Assembly (NCBI GenBank): GCA_965230265.1 | Contig: OZ245999.1 | Location: forward strand, 3,224,001 to 3,288,000 | From: JAJFKX01 sp965230265 | GTDB lineage: Bacteria > Pseudomonadota > Gammaproteobacteria > Xanthomonadales > Wenzhouxiangellaceae | Direction: 5' to 3' | DNA: 64,000 bases | Shown here: positions 25,901-33,207 of the stretch, one piece after another | Layout of the letters: each line of letters opens with the position of its first letter | Position numbering within the stretch: the stretch's first letter is position 1 | Program-made: the position numbers and the translations under genes | The notes under the pieces: model-generated | Databases searched by the model: none | What the model was told of the DNA's origin: nothing | Seen by the model: only the letters and a program-made list of their open reading frames with translations

Positions 25901-28900
25901 GTACGGATCGCCGCCGGTGATCTGTTTATCCAACGTCAACTCAGGGTTCTGGTTGGCCGTCGCCGTCTCGCTGTCATCGTTACTGGTGGTGCCATCGGCG
26001 GTCGCATTCGCGGTGTTGGTCACACTGCCGTTATCAATGTCCGCCTGCGTCACGGTGTAGCTCGCGGTACAGGTGATCGACTCACCCACATCCAGGTTGC
26101 CATCACCATTACCGACCGTGCTCACATCCGGGCACGACTCATCGGTGGTCAGGTCATCGTTGATCGTCACCGGACCGGCCAGCGTGGTGTTACCACTGTT
26201 GGTCACCAGGAAGCTGTAGGTGATCACATCACCCACCGCCGCGTACGGATCGCCGCCGGTGATCTGTTTATCCAACGTCAACTCAGGGTTCTGGTTGGCC
26301 GTCGCCGTCTCGCTGTCATCGTTACTGGTGGTGCCATCGGCGGTCGCATTCGCGGTGTTGGTCACACTGCCGTTATCAATGTCCGCCTGCGTCACGGTGT
26401 AGCTCGCGGTACAGGTGATCGACTCACCCACATCCAGGTTGCCATCACCATTACCGACCGTGCTCACATCCGGGCACGACTCATCGGTGGTCAGGTCATC
26501 GTTGATCGTCACCGGACCGGCCAGCGTGGTGTTACCACTGTTGGTCACCAGGAAGCTGTAGGTGATCACATCACCCACCGCCGCGTACGGATCGCCGCCG
26601 GTGATCTGTTTATCCAACGTCAACTCAGGGTTCTGGTTGGCCGTCGCCGTCTCGCTGTCATCGTTACTGGTGGTGCCATCGGCGGTCGCATTCGCGGTGT
26701 TGGTCACACTGCCGTTATCAATGTCCGCCTGCGTCACGGTGTAGCTCGCGGTACAGGTGATCGACTCACCCACATCCAGGTTGCCATCACCATTACCGAC
26801 CGTGCTCACATCCGGGCACGACTCATCGGTGGTCAGGTCATCGTTGATCGTCACCGGACCGGCCAGCGTGGTGTTACCACTGTTGGTCACCAGGAAGCTG
26901 TAGGTGATCACATCACCCACCGCCGCGTACGGATCGCCGCCGGTGATCTGTTTATCCAACGTCAACTCAGGGGTTGGCGGTGGGAAATTACATACAGTGA
27001 TATCAGATATCGACATGAAGTAATTATCGATCGCAGGCGCGCCATCCATATCTATTTTGATAATGGATCCAGTGGTAATGATATTTGCAGTACCGTCTGT
27101 ACCAGTATCTGTATCAGAGTTTGCTCCGGTAAGCGGGTCAATAGTTAGAGGAAAGCCACTAATAACCTCCAGAAACGCAGGGTTAACGGCCTGACCAAAC
27201 GATGCAACATCCCCACCGGTAGGGCTAATTCCTGTTACGCTAAATTCTTCTGTTCCATCAATATCGATGAATGAGAAGAAAACAAAACCAGGTTGTGCCA
27301 GATCAATTTCAAGCAGGAAGTTGCTGACCTCGTCGGTTTCAAAGTGCAGTTGCTCACCATCACCTAAACTATCAACATTGCTGAATATTTCGAGATCATC
27401 AGGGGTACCGTTCAGGAATGTCGAAGCACCCGCTGCTGTCGCCGTGGCAGTGAAGGTCAGCGAATTAAAACCAATTGGGAACGTTTCTGTAAGGCTACCC
27501 GCTGGCCAGTCTACGGTATCCCAATCCAAAACTTCCTGAGTGGTACCTGCAGGGCATACAAATTCAGTGGGGGTTCCTGGCGTTTCATCAGTTGGGAGAA
27601 AGGTTGAACACTGATCTGTTGTTGCGCACTGATCAATTCCATCATCCGTAACCTCTACGAAATTTTCAATACTTATATCATTGGCTGCAATTGGAGTGCT
27701 TACAACAACGCTGTAAGTGATAGTCGCAGTAACCGCTGTAGCAATATCAAGTGTAATCCCGTTTCGTAAGTCAGCGATTGTCGGTGTTGCCGGAGTGATA
27801 CCGGTTGCACCAGCAATCGTTAATACCTGTGCCGGGTCAACTATAATGCCCGGGTCATTAACCAGATCGGTGATACTTACATCATCAGCATTGAGTCCAA
27901 GCGTATTTTCGATACTGATGGTATAAGTCAGCGTATCTCCTGCTTCGGCAAGGGCATCGCCATCGCTGTCAACCACTGTTTTGGTGACAACTAATTCGAC
28001 AGGTGTGGGTATAACCGTCGGACCACAATCCAATGAATCGACAAAGCCATCGCCATTCACATCATCCCCAATCGGAGCAGCCGCTGTCTCAATCACGCCG
28101 TTACCGTTGATATCAGGCTGTACACCAATAAACGATGTACCATCCGGACAACTATTGACGGTTGTATTAAGCACAGCCTGATTTGCAATTTCAGTCAAAC
28201 CAGCAGGCAGAGGACTGGCAACATCAAAATCCAAAGTTAGAGTGACAACACCAGATGCCGGGAAGTCAATCGACATATCCAATGTATTGCTATTAGCAGG
28301 ACTAGGTAAAGCATTAACAGTGAAATCTGTGGCTCCACCGATAACACCACCGGTAAAGGCTAAGTTTGGATCAAATACATCAATAAACGGTATATCAAGC
28401 AGCGCCCCATTGGTGTTTGTCATCACAATGACGTAGGTGATTTCTTCACCTGGTGACGCAATTCCATCACCATTAGCATCGGTAACGCTTTTGGTCATGA
28501 AAAAATCAGATAGTGTTGCAGCTGTGTTGGTATCGCTATCGGTGTTGTCTGCAGTATTGGTTTCTGTTGTACCACTGGGCGGTGTAACTGTTGCGGTGTT
28601 CGTTAAATCGCCAGTAAATCCAGCAGGAACATTAATTGTAAAGTTTACGGTGGTGCTGGCGCCTGCGGCTATTGCACCTAAAGTACAAGTCGGGAAGCCG
28701 CTTGCACCCTCAGCACAACCTGTCGTACTGACAAATGTAGCCCCAGGGGGAAGTGTGTCAGCAATGGTACTGCCTGCTGGTATATCACTCGCACCATTGT
28801 TGGTTACGGTGAGTGTGTAGGTAACATTGTTGCCAGCAGCGTAAAGCAATGAGCCATCATCTTTAGTAAGCGCAAGATCCGTACAAGTCGTTGGCTCAAA

Positions 28901-29557
28901 ACTCAATGTGGGAATAGCACCACTGCCATCCAGTTCAACCTCGACTCTGCTCGCGCACTCTCCAATTGGGAAAGCATTAAACTCATTCTCAGTCAACCCG
29001 ACAAATGGTACGGTGCTGATTAAACTATCATTAGCATCAAAAGAGCGGAATTCACCATTTACATCATCGATAAAACTGATTGAGCCGATCGCTGCCTGGC
29101 TTTGGGTAAACTCAAAGGTGATAACACCACCGCCGTTGCTATCATTGGGCACATTGCTATTGCCATTTTGCGAAATAATTAAGACATTACCCTGTGCCAC
29201 ACAATTGGGCCCTGGTCCACCTGGTGCTCCACCGGCACCAACACCCGGGCCACCTCCAGGACACGCCTCATTGGGTGAACCAATATCAGAATCTCCACCG
29301 GTTGGGTTGGCCGAATCAAAAATCATCAGCGGACCGGTTCCACCTACACCCGGCACAACCGTTATGATGACACCATCGTCTGCGTACGGCTGGGGCCCAG
29401 CAGCATCAGGGCCAATTATGTCCCCTGCAACCAAAGCTGTGCCGCCTTCACCTACAAACTCATCGGTTTCAAAGTCAATATCTACTGCTGAAGCAATAGT
29501 GGGTACTGACAAAACAGCTGTAATGATCAGCCAGCGAGGAATACATAGACTCAGCAT
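19958..29557 (-). CDS. Giant secreted DUF11-type tandem-repeat protein (about 3199 residues) with dockerin-like C-terminus
   Basis: The ATG at 29557 is preceded by TTGGAAAAG and starts MLSLCIPRWLIITAVLSV, a signal peptide ending ASA. In-frame upstream starts (ATG 29638, TTG 29746) would give long N-terminal extensions. Order: unique N-terminal domain with a Gly/Pro-rich loop; two diverged DUF11 domains; a unique domain ending SISDITVCNFP; then 18 identical 114-residue repeats (each PELTLDKQITGGDPYA to SETATANQ). A further module (VDWVFVELRSASNN, VVATRSGLVQRDGDVVDMDG, YFVSINHRNHLGVMT) follows, and two dockerin-like loops (GDVAADGTVIFAGQNND, SDVDMNGIGIFAGQNND) that look calcium-binding. Each repeat carries two cysteines (ESCPDV, SITCTAS). 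It is probably a long extracellular fibre-like protein; the biological role is not known. Confidence 0.9.
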   Translation of the reverse strand: MLSLCIPRWLIITAVLSVPTIASAVDIDFETDEFVGEGGTALVAGDIIGPDAAGPQPYADDGVIITVVPGVGGTGPLMIFDSANPTGGDSDIGSPNEACPGGGPGVGAGGAPGGPGPNCVAQGNVLIISQNGNSNVPNDSNGGGVITFEFTQSQAAIGSISFIDDVNGEFRSFDANDSLISTVPFVGLTENEFNAFPIGECASRVEVELDGSGAIPTLSFEPTTCTDLALTKDDGSLLYAAGNNVTYTLTVTNNGASDIPAGSTIADTLPPGATFVSTTGCAEGASGFPTCTLGAIAAGASTTVNFTINVPAGFTGDLTNTATVTPPSGTTETNTADNTDSDTNTAATLSDFFMTKSVTDANGDGIASPGEEITYVIVMTNTNGALLDIPFIDVFDPNLAFTGGVIGGATDFTVNALPSPANSNTLDMSIDFPASGVVTLTLDFDVASPLPAGLTEIANQAVLNTTVNSCPDGTSFIGVQPDINGNGVIETAAAPIGDDVNGDGFVDSLDCGPTVIPTPVELVVTKTVVDSDGDALAEAGDTLTYTISIENTLGLNADDVSITDLVNDPGIIVDPAQVLTIAGATGITPATPTIADLRNGITLDIATAVTATITYSVVVSTPIAANDISIENFVEVTDDGIDQCATTDQCSTFLPTDETPGTPTEFVCPAGTTQEVLDWDTVDWPAGSLTETFPIGFNSLTFTATATAAGASTFLNGTPDDLEIFSNVDSLGDGEQLHFETDEVSNFLLEIDLAQPGFVFFSFIDIDGTEEFSVTGISPTGGDVASFGQAVNPAFLEVISGFPLTIDPLTGANSDTDTGTDGTANIITTGSIIKIDMDGAPAIDNYFMSISDITVCNFPPPTPELTLDKQITGGDPYAAVGDVITYSFLVTNSGNTTLAGPVTINDDLTTDESCPDVSTVGNGDGNLDVGESITCTASYTVTQADIDNGSVTNTANATADGTTSNDDSETATANQNPELTLDKQITGGDPYAAVGDVITYSFLVTNSGNTTLAGPVTINDDLTTDESCPDVSTVGNGDGNLDVGESITCTASYTVTQADIDNGSVTNTANATADGTTSNDDSETATANQNPELTLDKQITGGDPYAAVGDVITYSFLVTNSGNTTLAGPVTINDDLTTDESCPDVSTVGNGDGNLDVGESITCTASYTVTQADIDNGSVTNTANATADGTTSNDDSETATANQNPELTLDKQITGGDPYAAVGDVITYSFLVTNSGNTTLAGPVTINDDLTTDESCPDVSTVGNGDGNLDVGESITCTASYTVTQADIDNGSVTNTANATADGTTSNDDSETATANQNPELTLDKQITGGDPYAAVGDVITYSFLVTNSGNTTLAGPVTINDDLTTDESCPDVSTVGNGDGNLDVGESITCTASYTVTQADIDNGSVTNTANATADGTTSNDDSETATANQNPELTLDKQITGGDPYAAVGDVITYSFLVTNSGNTTLAGPVTINDDLTTDESCPDVSTVGNGDGNLDVGESITCTASYTVTQADIDNGSVTNTANATADGTTSNDDSETATANQNPELTLDKQITGGDPYAAVGDVITYSFLVTNSGNTTLAGPVTINDDLTTDESCPDVSTVGNGDGNLDVGESITCTASYTVTQADIDNGSVTNTANATADGTTSNDDSETATANQNPELTLDKQITGGDPYAAVGDVITYSFLVTNSGNTTLAGPVTINDDLTTDESCPDVSTVGNGDGNLDVGESITCTASYTVTQADIDNGSVTNTANATADGTTSNDDSETATANQNPELTLDKQITGGDPYAAVGDVITYSFLVTNSGNTTLAGPVTINDDLTTDESCPDVSTVGNGDGNLDVGESITCTASYTVTQADIDNGSVTNTANATADGTTSNDDSETATANQNPELTLDKQITGGDPYAAVGDVITYSFLVTNSGNTTLAGPVTINDDLTTDESCPDVSTVGNGDGNLDVGESITCTASYTVTQADIDNGSVTNTANATADGTTSNDDSETATANQNPELTLDKQITGGDPYAAVGDVITYSFLVTNSGNTTLAGPVTINDDLTTDESCPDVSTVGNGDGNLDVGESITCTASYTVTQADIDNGSVTNTANATADGTTSNDDSETATANQNPELTLDKQITGGDPYAAVGDVITYSFLVTNSGNTTLAGPVTINDDLTTDESCPDVSTVGNGDGNLDVGESITCTASYTVTQADIDNGSVTNTANATADGTTSNDDSETATANQNPELTLDKQITGGDPYAAVGDVITYSFLVTNSGNTTLAGPVTINDDLTTDESCPDVSTVGNGDGNLDVGESITCTASYTVTQADIDNGSVTNTANATADGTTSNDDSETATANQNPELTLDKQITGGDPYAAVGDVITYSFLVTNSGNTTLAGPVTINDDLTTDESCPDVSTVGNGDGNLDVGESITCTASYTVTQADIDNGSVTNTANATADGTTSNDDSETATANQNPELTLDKQITGGDPYAAVGDVITYSFLVTNSGNTTLAGPVTINDDLTTDESCPDVSTVGNGDGNLDVGESITCTASYTVTQADIDNGSVTNTANATADGTTSNDDSETATANQNPELTLDKQITGGDPYAAVGDVITYSFLVTNSGNTTLAGPVTINDDLTTDESCPDVSTVGNGDGNLDVGESITCTASYTVTQADIDNGSVTNTANATADGTTSNDDSETATANQNPELTLDKQITGGDPYAAVGDVITYSFLVTNSGNTTLAGPVTINDDLTTDESCPDVSTVGNGDGNLDVGESITCTASYTVTQADIDNGSVTNTANATADGTTSNDDSETATANQNPELTLDKQITGGDPYAAVGDVITYSFLVTNSGNTTLAGPVTINDDLTTDESCPDVSTVGNGDGNLDVGESITCTASYTVTQADIDNGSVTNTANATADGTTSNDDSETANVAMVSLQARVMLQGALNVPGTFNFNSIMRDTLRQSDQAPGAIADFLVETEPYTNLGFAHVGPGGGETVTNPAVVFADRGNDSIVDWVFVELRSASNNALVVATRSGLVQRDGDVVDMDGVSPLTFRATSAADYFVSINHRNHLGVMTETTRALSAATAVVDFTDPSIGLFQLTPLFDGLEQFPVPNGGGPTPAIQALWAGDVAADGTVIFAGQNNDINELFDAIDQAPGNIFGITTFLLQGYQQSDVDMNGIGIFAGQNNDTDFVFDNVDQHPLNFFGVTTFLIIEQLP
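20830..26972 (-). repeat. 342-bp tandem array, 18 copies
   Basis: Eighteen head-to-tail, in-frame copies of a 342-bp (114-codon) unit with no base difference that I could find between copies. The unit is visibly more G+C-rich than the DNA on either side. Boundaries are where the sequence departs from the unit: about 20830 and 26972 (6143 bp, 17.96 units). One unit encodes one DUF11/DUF7507-like domain. Confidence 0.97.
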
Positions 29558-29768
29558 CTTTTCCAATTTGGTTTTTGAAATAAAAGAAGCTTCAACGAAT
29601 TGAGTTCTCGGTTTGCTGTGCAAGGGTTTATTAGGCATACCTATAGCTCTATTAATCAATGTCGCCTCTAATGGCGACCTTTGTGATGTGTGTTGCATGT
29701 GTTGCGTGTGTTGCGCACTTCTTTTCGTTTTGTGATTCACGATCAAAACCTTTTGATAATCATGTTTA
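29558..29768 (-). promoter_or_regulatory. Leader of the giant gene with hairpin and micro-repeats
   Basis: About 210 bases between the small upstream ORF and the chosen start. They hold a perfect 6-bp hairpin (GTCGCC 29661-29666, GGCGAC 29673-29678) and three near-copies of a 9-base GTGTTGCNN motif around 29688-29716. The region stays open in the frame of the giant gene back to TTG 29746, so part of it could be translated if an upstream start is used. Confidence 0.4.
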
Positions 29769-30107
29769 CTAAGCCGCTGGTAAAGGGTCGCTTAGGGCTG
29801 TAGTGCCCAATAAGGCATTCGCAACCAAATTGCTGATATTATTGATCTGAGGAATACAAACGTAACTTTCACCAGGTTCGGTAAAGTCATTTGCTGCTCT
29901 AAATGAAGTGGGTGGGAACCCTGTCTTATCATTATTATCAACTATGCCTGCATCATGCGTTATTCCATGACTTGCAGCAGCTGTATTAACGTTTGCTTGA
30001 ACGGACACCAAAACAATAGCAAAGCACAAAAAGGCTTCTGCTAATAAAGCTGGTAAATAACCCAAAGCACTGGTGTCTGCACCAGGCTTATCAAGGCTTA
30101 AAAGCAT
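29769..30107 (-). CDS. Hypothetical small protein, possibly exported
   Basis: 112 residues, not recognised. ATG 30107 has GGAG about ten bases upstream. A hydrophobic stretch at ~18-38 (LPALLAEAFLCFAIVLVSVQA) could be a signal or membrane segment, but the N-terminus lacks the usual positive charges. The rest is polar with a single Cys (ESYVCIPQ). It stands first in the minus-strand run that leads into the two giant genes. It could equally be a chance reading frame or a remnant of a larger gene; coding status is uncertain. Confidence 0.4.
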   Translation of the reverse strand: MLLSLDKPGADTSALGYLPALLAEAFLCFAIVLVSVQANVNTAAASHGITHDAGIVDNNDKTGFPPTSFRAANDFTEPGESYVCIPQINNISNLVANALLGTTALSDPLPAA

Positions 30108-30327
30108 TGGATCTTAACTCCACAACCAATGCATCCATGCACAAAACAAACGTGTCTCGCCCTCCTGCAAGACCCCATGTTTATTTGTATTGAGTGTCAA
30201 ATCAGGGGAAGACGGTTCAATGCTTTAATTCTAGTTTTATATAAGCGCGCTAGCCTCTGGTTAGACTGCACCCGTCCCCGAATTGTACGCTCTACAACGC
30301 GATCATAGCCTAAAGTTCTATAAAGTG

Positions 30328-30356
30328 ATAGTACTTTCTCAAATATGTACTTGTAA
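30328..30356 (-). promoter_or_regulatory. Candidate sigma-70 promoter for the giant-protein block
   Basis: On the minus strand, TTACAA (30356-30351) and TACTAT (30333-30328) are separated by exactly 17 bases; each box matches 4 of 6 consensus positions. It is the best pair I found in the 291-base A+T-rich gene-free stretch 30108-30398, which otherwise holds an imperfect AAAGT/ACTTT palindrome near the end of the phosphofructokinase gene. Confidence 0.3.
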
Positions 30357-30398
30357 GTTATTAAGATTTAACAGTTGATTACAAAGTTCTTAAGCACT

Positions 30399-31643
30399 TT
30401 ATACCAGCTTTTTTTGAACCATTTTATGTGTCATGGATAAATATTCTGGTAACCCATCAACATAGGGTGGGTAGTCCTCTCCTTTGATTAGCGGCTCCAG
30501 GTAAACTCTGCAATCGGGAGTAATACCAAAGCCATCTGCACTTATAAAATTCTCCGGCAGTTTTTTTTCTACGTTGGCAAGTTGTCCCAGCTGCGCCTCG
30601 GCAATACGCCATGTGTAAGGCTCATTGCTGGTTCTTTCGATAACAGGCATAACCCCGGTCTTGCCTGCTACAGCAAACTCAACGGCCGATTTTCCTACTG
30701 CATAGGCCTGTTCCACGTCTACCTTAGATGCAATATGCCGTGCTGAGCGTTGCAGATAATCGGACACGGCCCAATGGCATTTATGCGATAGTTTGGTTTT
30801 AATCAGGTCAGCAATCACCGGTGCCACGCCACCCAACTGCGCATGACCAAAAGCATCACGTACACCAGAATCAGAGAGAAACTTGCCAGCCGCATTGCGG
30901 GCACCTTCGGAAACCACAATGGAACAAAAACCATCACGGGCAACTGCGTCATCAACTCGTTGCAGAAACGCCTGCTCATCAAATGCCACTTCGGGAAACA
31001 AAATAACCTGGGGCGGATCACCAGCTTTGCGTGCCGCCAAACCACCTGCTGCCGCAATCCAACCGGCGTGTCGCCCCATCACTTCCAAAATAAACACCTT
31101 GGTTGAGCTGGATGCCATCGACTTAACATCCAAGGTGGCTTCCATAATCGATACCGCCACATATTTGGCAACAGAGGGGAAACCCGGACAGACATCGGTG
31201 ATAGGTAAGTCGTTGTCGATCGTTTTAGGAACACCTATGCACTGTACCGGGAAGCCTAGTTGATCGCCTATTTGCGATACCTTGTAAGCGGTGTCTGCGG
31301 AGTCACCCCCGCCGTTGTAGAAAAAGTAGCCGATATTGTGCGCTTTGAAAACTTCAATTAAACGCTCGTATTCGGCACGGCTTTCCTCAATACTTTTCAA
31401 CTTATAGCGGCAAGAACCGAACACTCCACCCGGCGTGTGTCGCAGTGCAGCAACTTGAGTATCAGACATCGCGCCGGTGTCTATTAATTGCTCATCAAGC
31501 ACACCAATGATGCCATCTTTGGCTGCTAGTACGCCGCCTATTGATGCTTCTTGTCGAGCGGTTTCGATCACGCCGCAAGCGGTCGCGTTGATAACTGGCG
31601 TGACGCCACCAGACTGAGCATAAAGAATATTTTTTCCGGACAT
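30399..31643 (-). CDS. pfp: Pyrophosphate-dependent 6-phosphofructokinase
   Basis: 414 residues from ATG 31643 (MSGKNILYAQSGGVTPVINA); an open extension upstream to 31802 overlaps adk and is not family-like. Signatures of PPi-PFK: TPGGVFGSCRYKL, YNGGGDSADTAYK, GVPKTIDNDLPITD and EVMGRHAGWIAAA. The GGGDS and PKTIDNDL versions are those of the PPi-using group rather than ATP-using PfkA. It interconverts fructose 6-phosphate and fructose 1,6-bisphosphate using pyrophosphate, reversibly, so it can serve both glycolysis and gluconeogenesis. It diverges from adk across only 75 bases, so the two share a promoter region. Confidence 0.93.
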   Translation of the reverse strand: MSGKNILYAQSGGVTPVINATACGVIETARQEASIGGVLAAKDGIIGVLDEQLIDTGAMSDTQVAALRHTPGGVFGSCRYKLKSIEESRAEYERLIEVFKAHNIGYFFYNGGGDSADTAYKVSQIGDQLGFPVQCIGVPKTIDNDLPITDVCPGFPSVAKYVAVSIMEATLDVKSMASSSTKVFILEVMGRHAGWIAAAGGLAARKAGDPPQVILFPEVAFDEQAFLQRVDDAVARDGFCSIVVSEGARNAAGKFLSDSGVRDAFGHAQLGGVAPVIADLIKTKLSHKCHWAVSDYLQRSARHIASKVDVEQAYAVGKSAVEFAVAGKTGVMPVIERTSNEPYTWRIAEAQLGQLANVEKKLPENFISADGFGITPDCRVYLEPLIKGEDYPPYVDGLPEYLSMTHKMVQKKLV

Positions 31644-31718
31644 GGTGTTACCTGTTTGACTTGCCGTAGTGCTACGGGTAGCGTAACCATCTTTATCAAT
31701 GAGTGCCACAGAATCGTT

Positions 31719-32294
31719 ATGCGAATTGTACTGATGGGACCGCCAGGTGGCGGTAAAGGAACACAGGCTGGGCTGTTGAAACAAAAATGGCAAGTACCGC
31801 ATATTTCAACAGGAGAGTTATTGCGCGCCGCGGTGCGCGACGGTACCCCGCTAGGACTAAAGGCCAAGGCTACCATGGATGCTGGTGAACTGGTCTCCGA
31901 TGACCTGATGCTGGATTTAATTGAAGAGCGGCTGTCACAGGATGATGCCAAAAACGGGTTTATCCTGGATGGCTACCCGCGCAATCTTAGCCAGGCTAAA
32001 TCTCTGGATGATGTGTTAGCGCGCATTGGTCAACCAATCTGCGGTGCATTGCTGATTGAAGTTGATGCGGAACGGATTGTCGAGCGCTTGGCCAAACGGG
32101 CGGAACAGGAAGGTCGCAGTGATGACAACGAAGCGACCGTACGCAAGCGCCTGGGGATTTATGCTGAGCAAACCGCGCCCGTTGCCAACTACTATGCCGA
32201 ACAGGGACAACTGGTACAGGTGTTAGGTGAAGGTGATATCACCGAAGTGACACAGCGGATTTTGGCTGCCGTTAATCAAGCCGGCTGGAACTGA
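31719..32294 (+). CDS. adk: Adenylate kinase, short form
   Basis: 191 residues from ATG 31719 (MRIVLMGPPGGGKGTQAG, the Walker A loop). Further blocks: HISTGELLRAAV, GELVSDDLMLDLIEERL, GFILDGYPRNLSQA, and ERLAKRAEQEGRSDDNEATVRKRLGIY. The LID region is the short type without the ~30-residue insert and zinc-type cysteines found in long forms. It interconverts 2 ADP with ATP and AMP in the cytoplasm. An in-frame upstream extension to 31551 overlaps pfp antisense and is rejected. Divergence from the PPi-PFK gene puts two nucleotide/phosphate balance enzymes on one promoter region. Confidence 0.95.
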   Translation: MRIVLMGPPGGGKGTQAGLLKQKWQVPHISTGELLRAAVRDGTPLGLKAKATMDAGELVSDDLMLDLIEERLSQDDAKNGFILDGYPRNLSQAKSLDDVLARIGQPICGALLIEVDAERIVERLAKRAEQEGRSDDNEATVRKRLGIYAEQTAPVANYYAEQGQLVQVLGEGDITEVTQRILAAVNQAGWN

Positions 32295-32322
32295 ATCAAC
32301 AGTCCAATGTTCTCGATGGACC

Positions 32323-32574
32323 TTATTTAGGTGTTACCAGGCTTTTTTCGATGGTCAAGTGCCATTCAGGCGGTTGCACTTTTGCAATTGCCTGGCAGGC
32401 TATCATTTGATAACCACTGCGCGCGCAAAACACCTCAAAATCCAATGGCCCGTGTGGATCCGTTAGGATCACATGCAAGCGATCACCCATGTTGGCCCTT
32501 TGCAGCCATTGGCGCGCCTCAATCACTGGTTGCGGGCAAAGCCACCCGCGAGCATCTAATTGTTGTTCAGTCAT
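32323..32574 (-). CDS. TusA/SirA-family sulfur carrier-like protein
   Basis: 83 residues. The family motif LDARGWLCPQPVIEAR puts the sulfur-carrying cysteine at Cys13 within CPxP; the rest (GDRLHVILTDPHGPLDFEVFCARSGY) matches the small two-layer fold. TusA proteins relay persulfide sulfur for tRNA thiolation and other pathways; a second Cys in VFCAR is not a standard family feature. Whether it is TusA itself or a paralogue cannot be decided here. It converges with adk after 28 bases. Confidence 0.88.
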   Translation of the reverse strand: MTEQQLDARGWLCPQPVIEARQWLQRANMGDRLHVILTDPHGPLDFEVFCARSGYQMIACQAIAKVQPPEWHLTIEKSLVTPK

Positions 32575-32643
32575 GTTGAACGGTTGATCCTAATTCATGT
32601 TCATAACATTGTCGCCTATCTGGCAAACTGCTGAATACGCATT

Positions 32644-33171
32644 ATGTTAAATCGTTTGCTGTTTTTTGTATTGGATGTGTGTTTGTTGCGGCGCGGACCA
32701 GAAGATGCACCGTCGCATCCCTATGCTGCAGCCGCCGCTGTGTTGTTGAATTTTACTTTTGCAGTTTGGTTATACCGACAAAATGGAGCCCCAACACCGG
32801 TATTGCCAGCCATTCAAGGGGTGGCAATATCATTGATCGTGATTAAGCTTATTCTAACCATGAGCAACAAAGCTGAACGTTATCCTCAGGCCATCTTCAC
32901 TTTTTTTGCCACTGGCTTTGTTATTGGTGTCGTCTTCCACCTCAGCTTATTGCCTTTTCACAACCGTACTGACGACACCGCAGTACCCTTGTTGACCGTA
33001 TTGCCACTGCTGATTTTTATGTGGAGCTTTGTGGTTGACGCCCATATTTTTCGTCGTACCTTGGACCGCTCATTTGGTATTGGTCTGCTATTTGCTCTGT
33101 TGATATTTATGCTCAACAGCCAGTTACTGGACTTATGGTATACACCTGTACTGGAAAGTACTGCCTCCTGA
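32644..33171 (+). CDS. Hypothetical four-helix membrane protein
   Basis: 175 residues, family not identified. About four transmembrane segments: ~25-45 (AAAAAVLLNFTFAVWLY), ~55-70, ~82-102 (IFTFFATGFVIGVVFHLSLL) and ~115-135 plus a C-terminal helix (IGLLFALLIFMLNSQLLDL). A conserved-looking N-terminal LLRRGPEDAPSHPY loop faces one side. It precedes mpl by 36 bases on the same strand and may be co-transcribed with it. Confidence 0.75.
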   Translation: MLNRLLFFVLDVCLLRRGPEDAPSHPYAAAAAVLLNFTFAVWLYRQNGAPTPVLPAIQGVAISLIVIKLILTMSNKAERYPQAIFTFFATGFVIGVVFHLSLLPFHNRTDDTAVPLLTVLPLLIFMWSFVVDAHIFRRTLDRSFGIGLLFALLIFMLNSQLLDLWYTPVLESTAS

Positions 33172-33207
33172 GCATATGCTGCTATTAACGAGCTGCTTAA
33201 CCTGATT

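Noticed and set aside
20745..26744. Seventeen identical 60-codon plus-strand frames every 342 bp
   Set aside because: Antisense shadows of the tandem array, not genes.
20830..26972. CRISPR-like regular spacing
   Set aside because: The whole 342-bp unit is repeated with no unique spacers, it is fully protein-coding, and no cas genes are near.
8796..29557. Diversity-generating retroelement acting on the repeats
   Set aside because: No reverse transcriptase, no template/variable repeat pair and no adenine-specific differences; the copies are identical rather than diversified.
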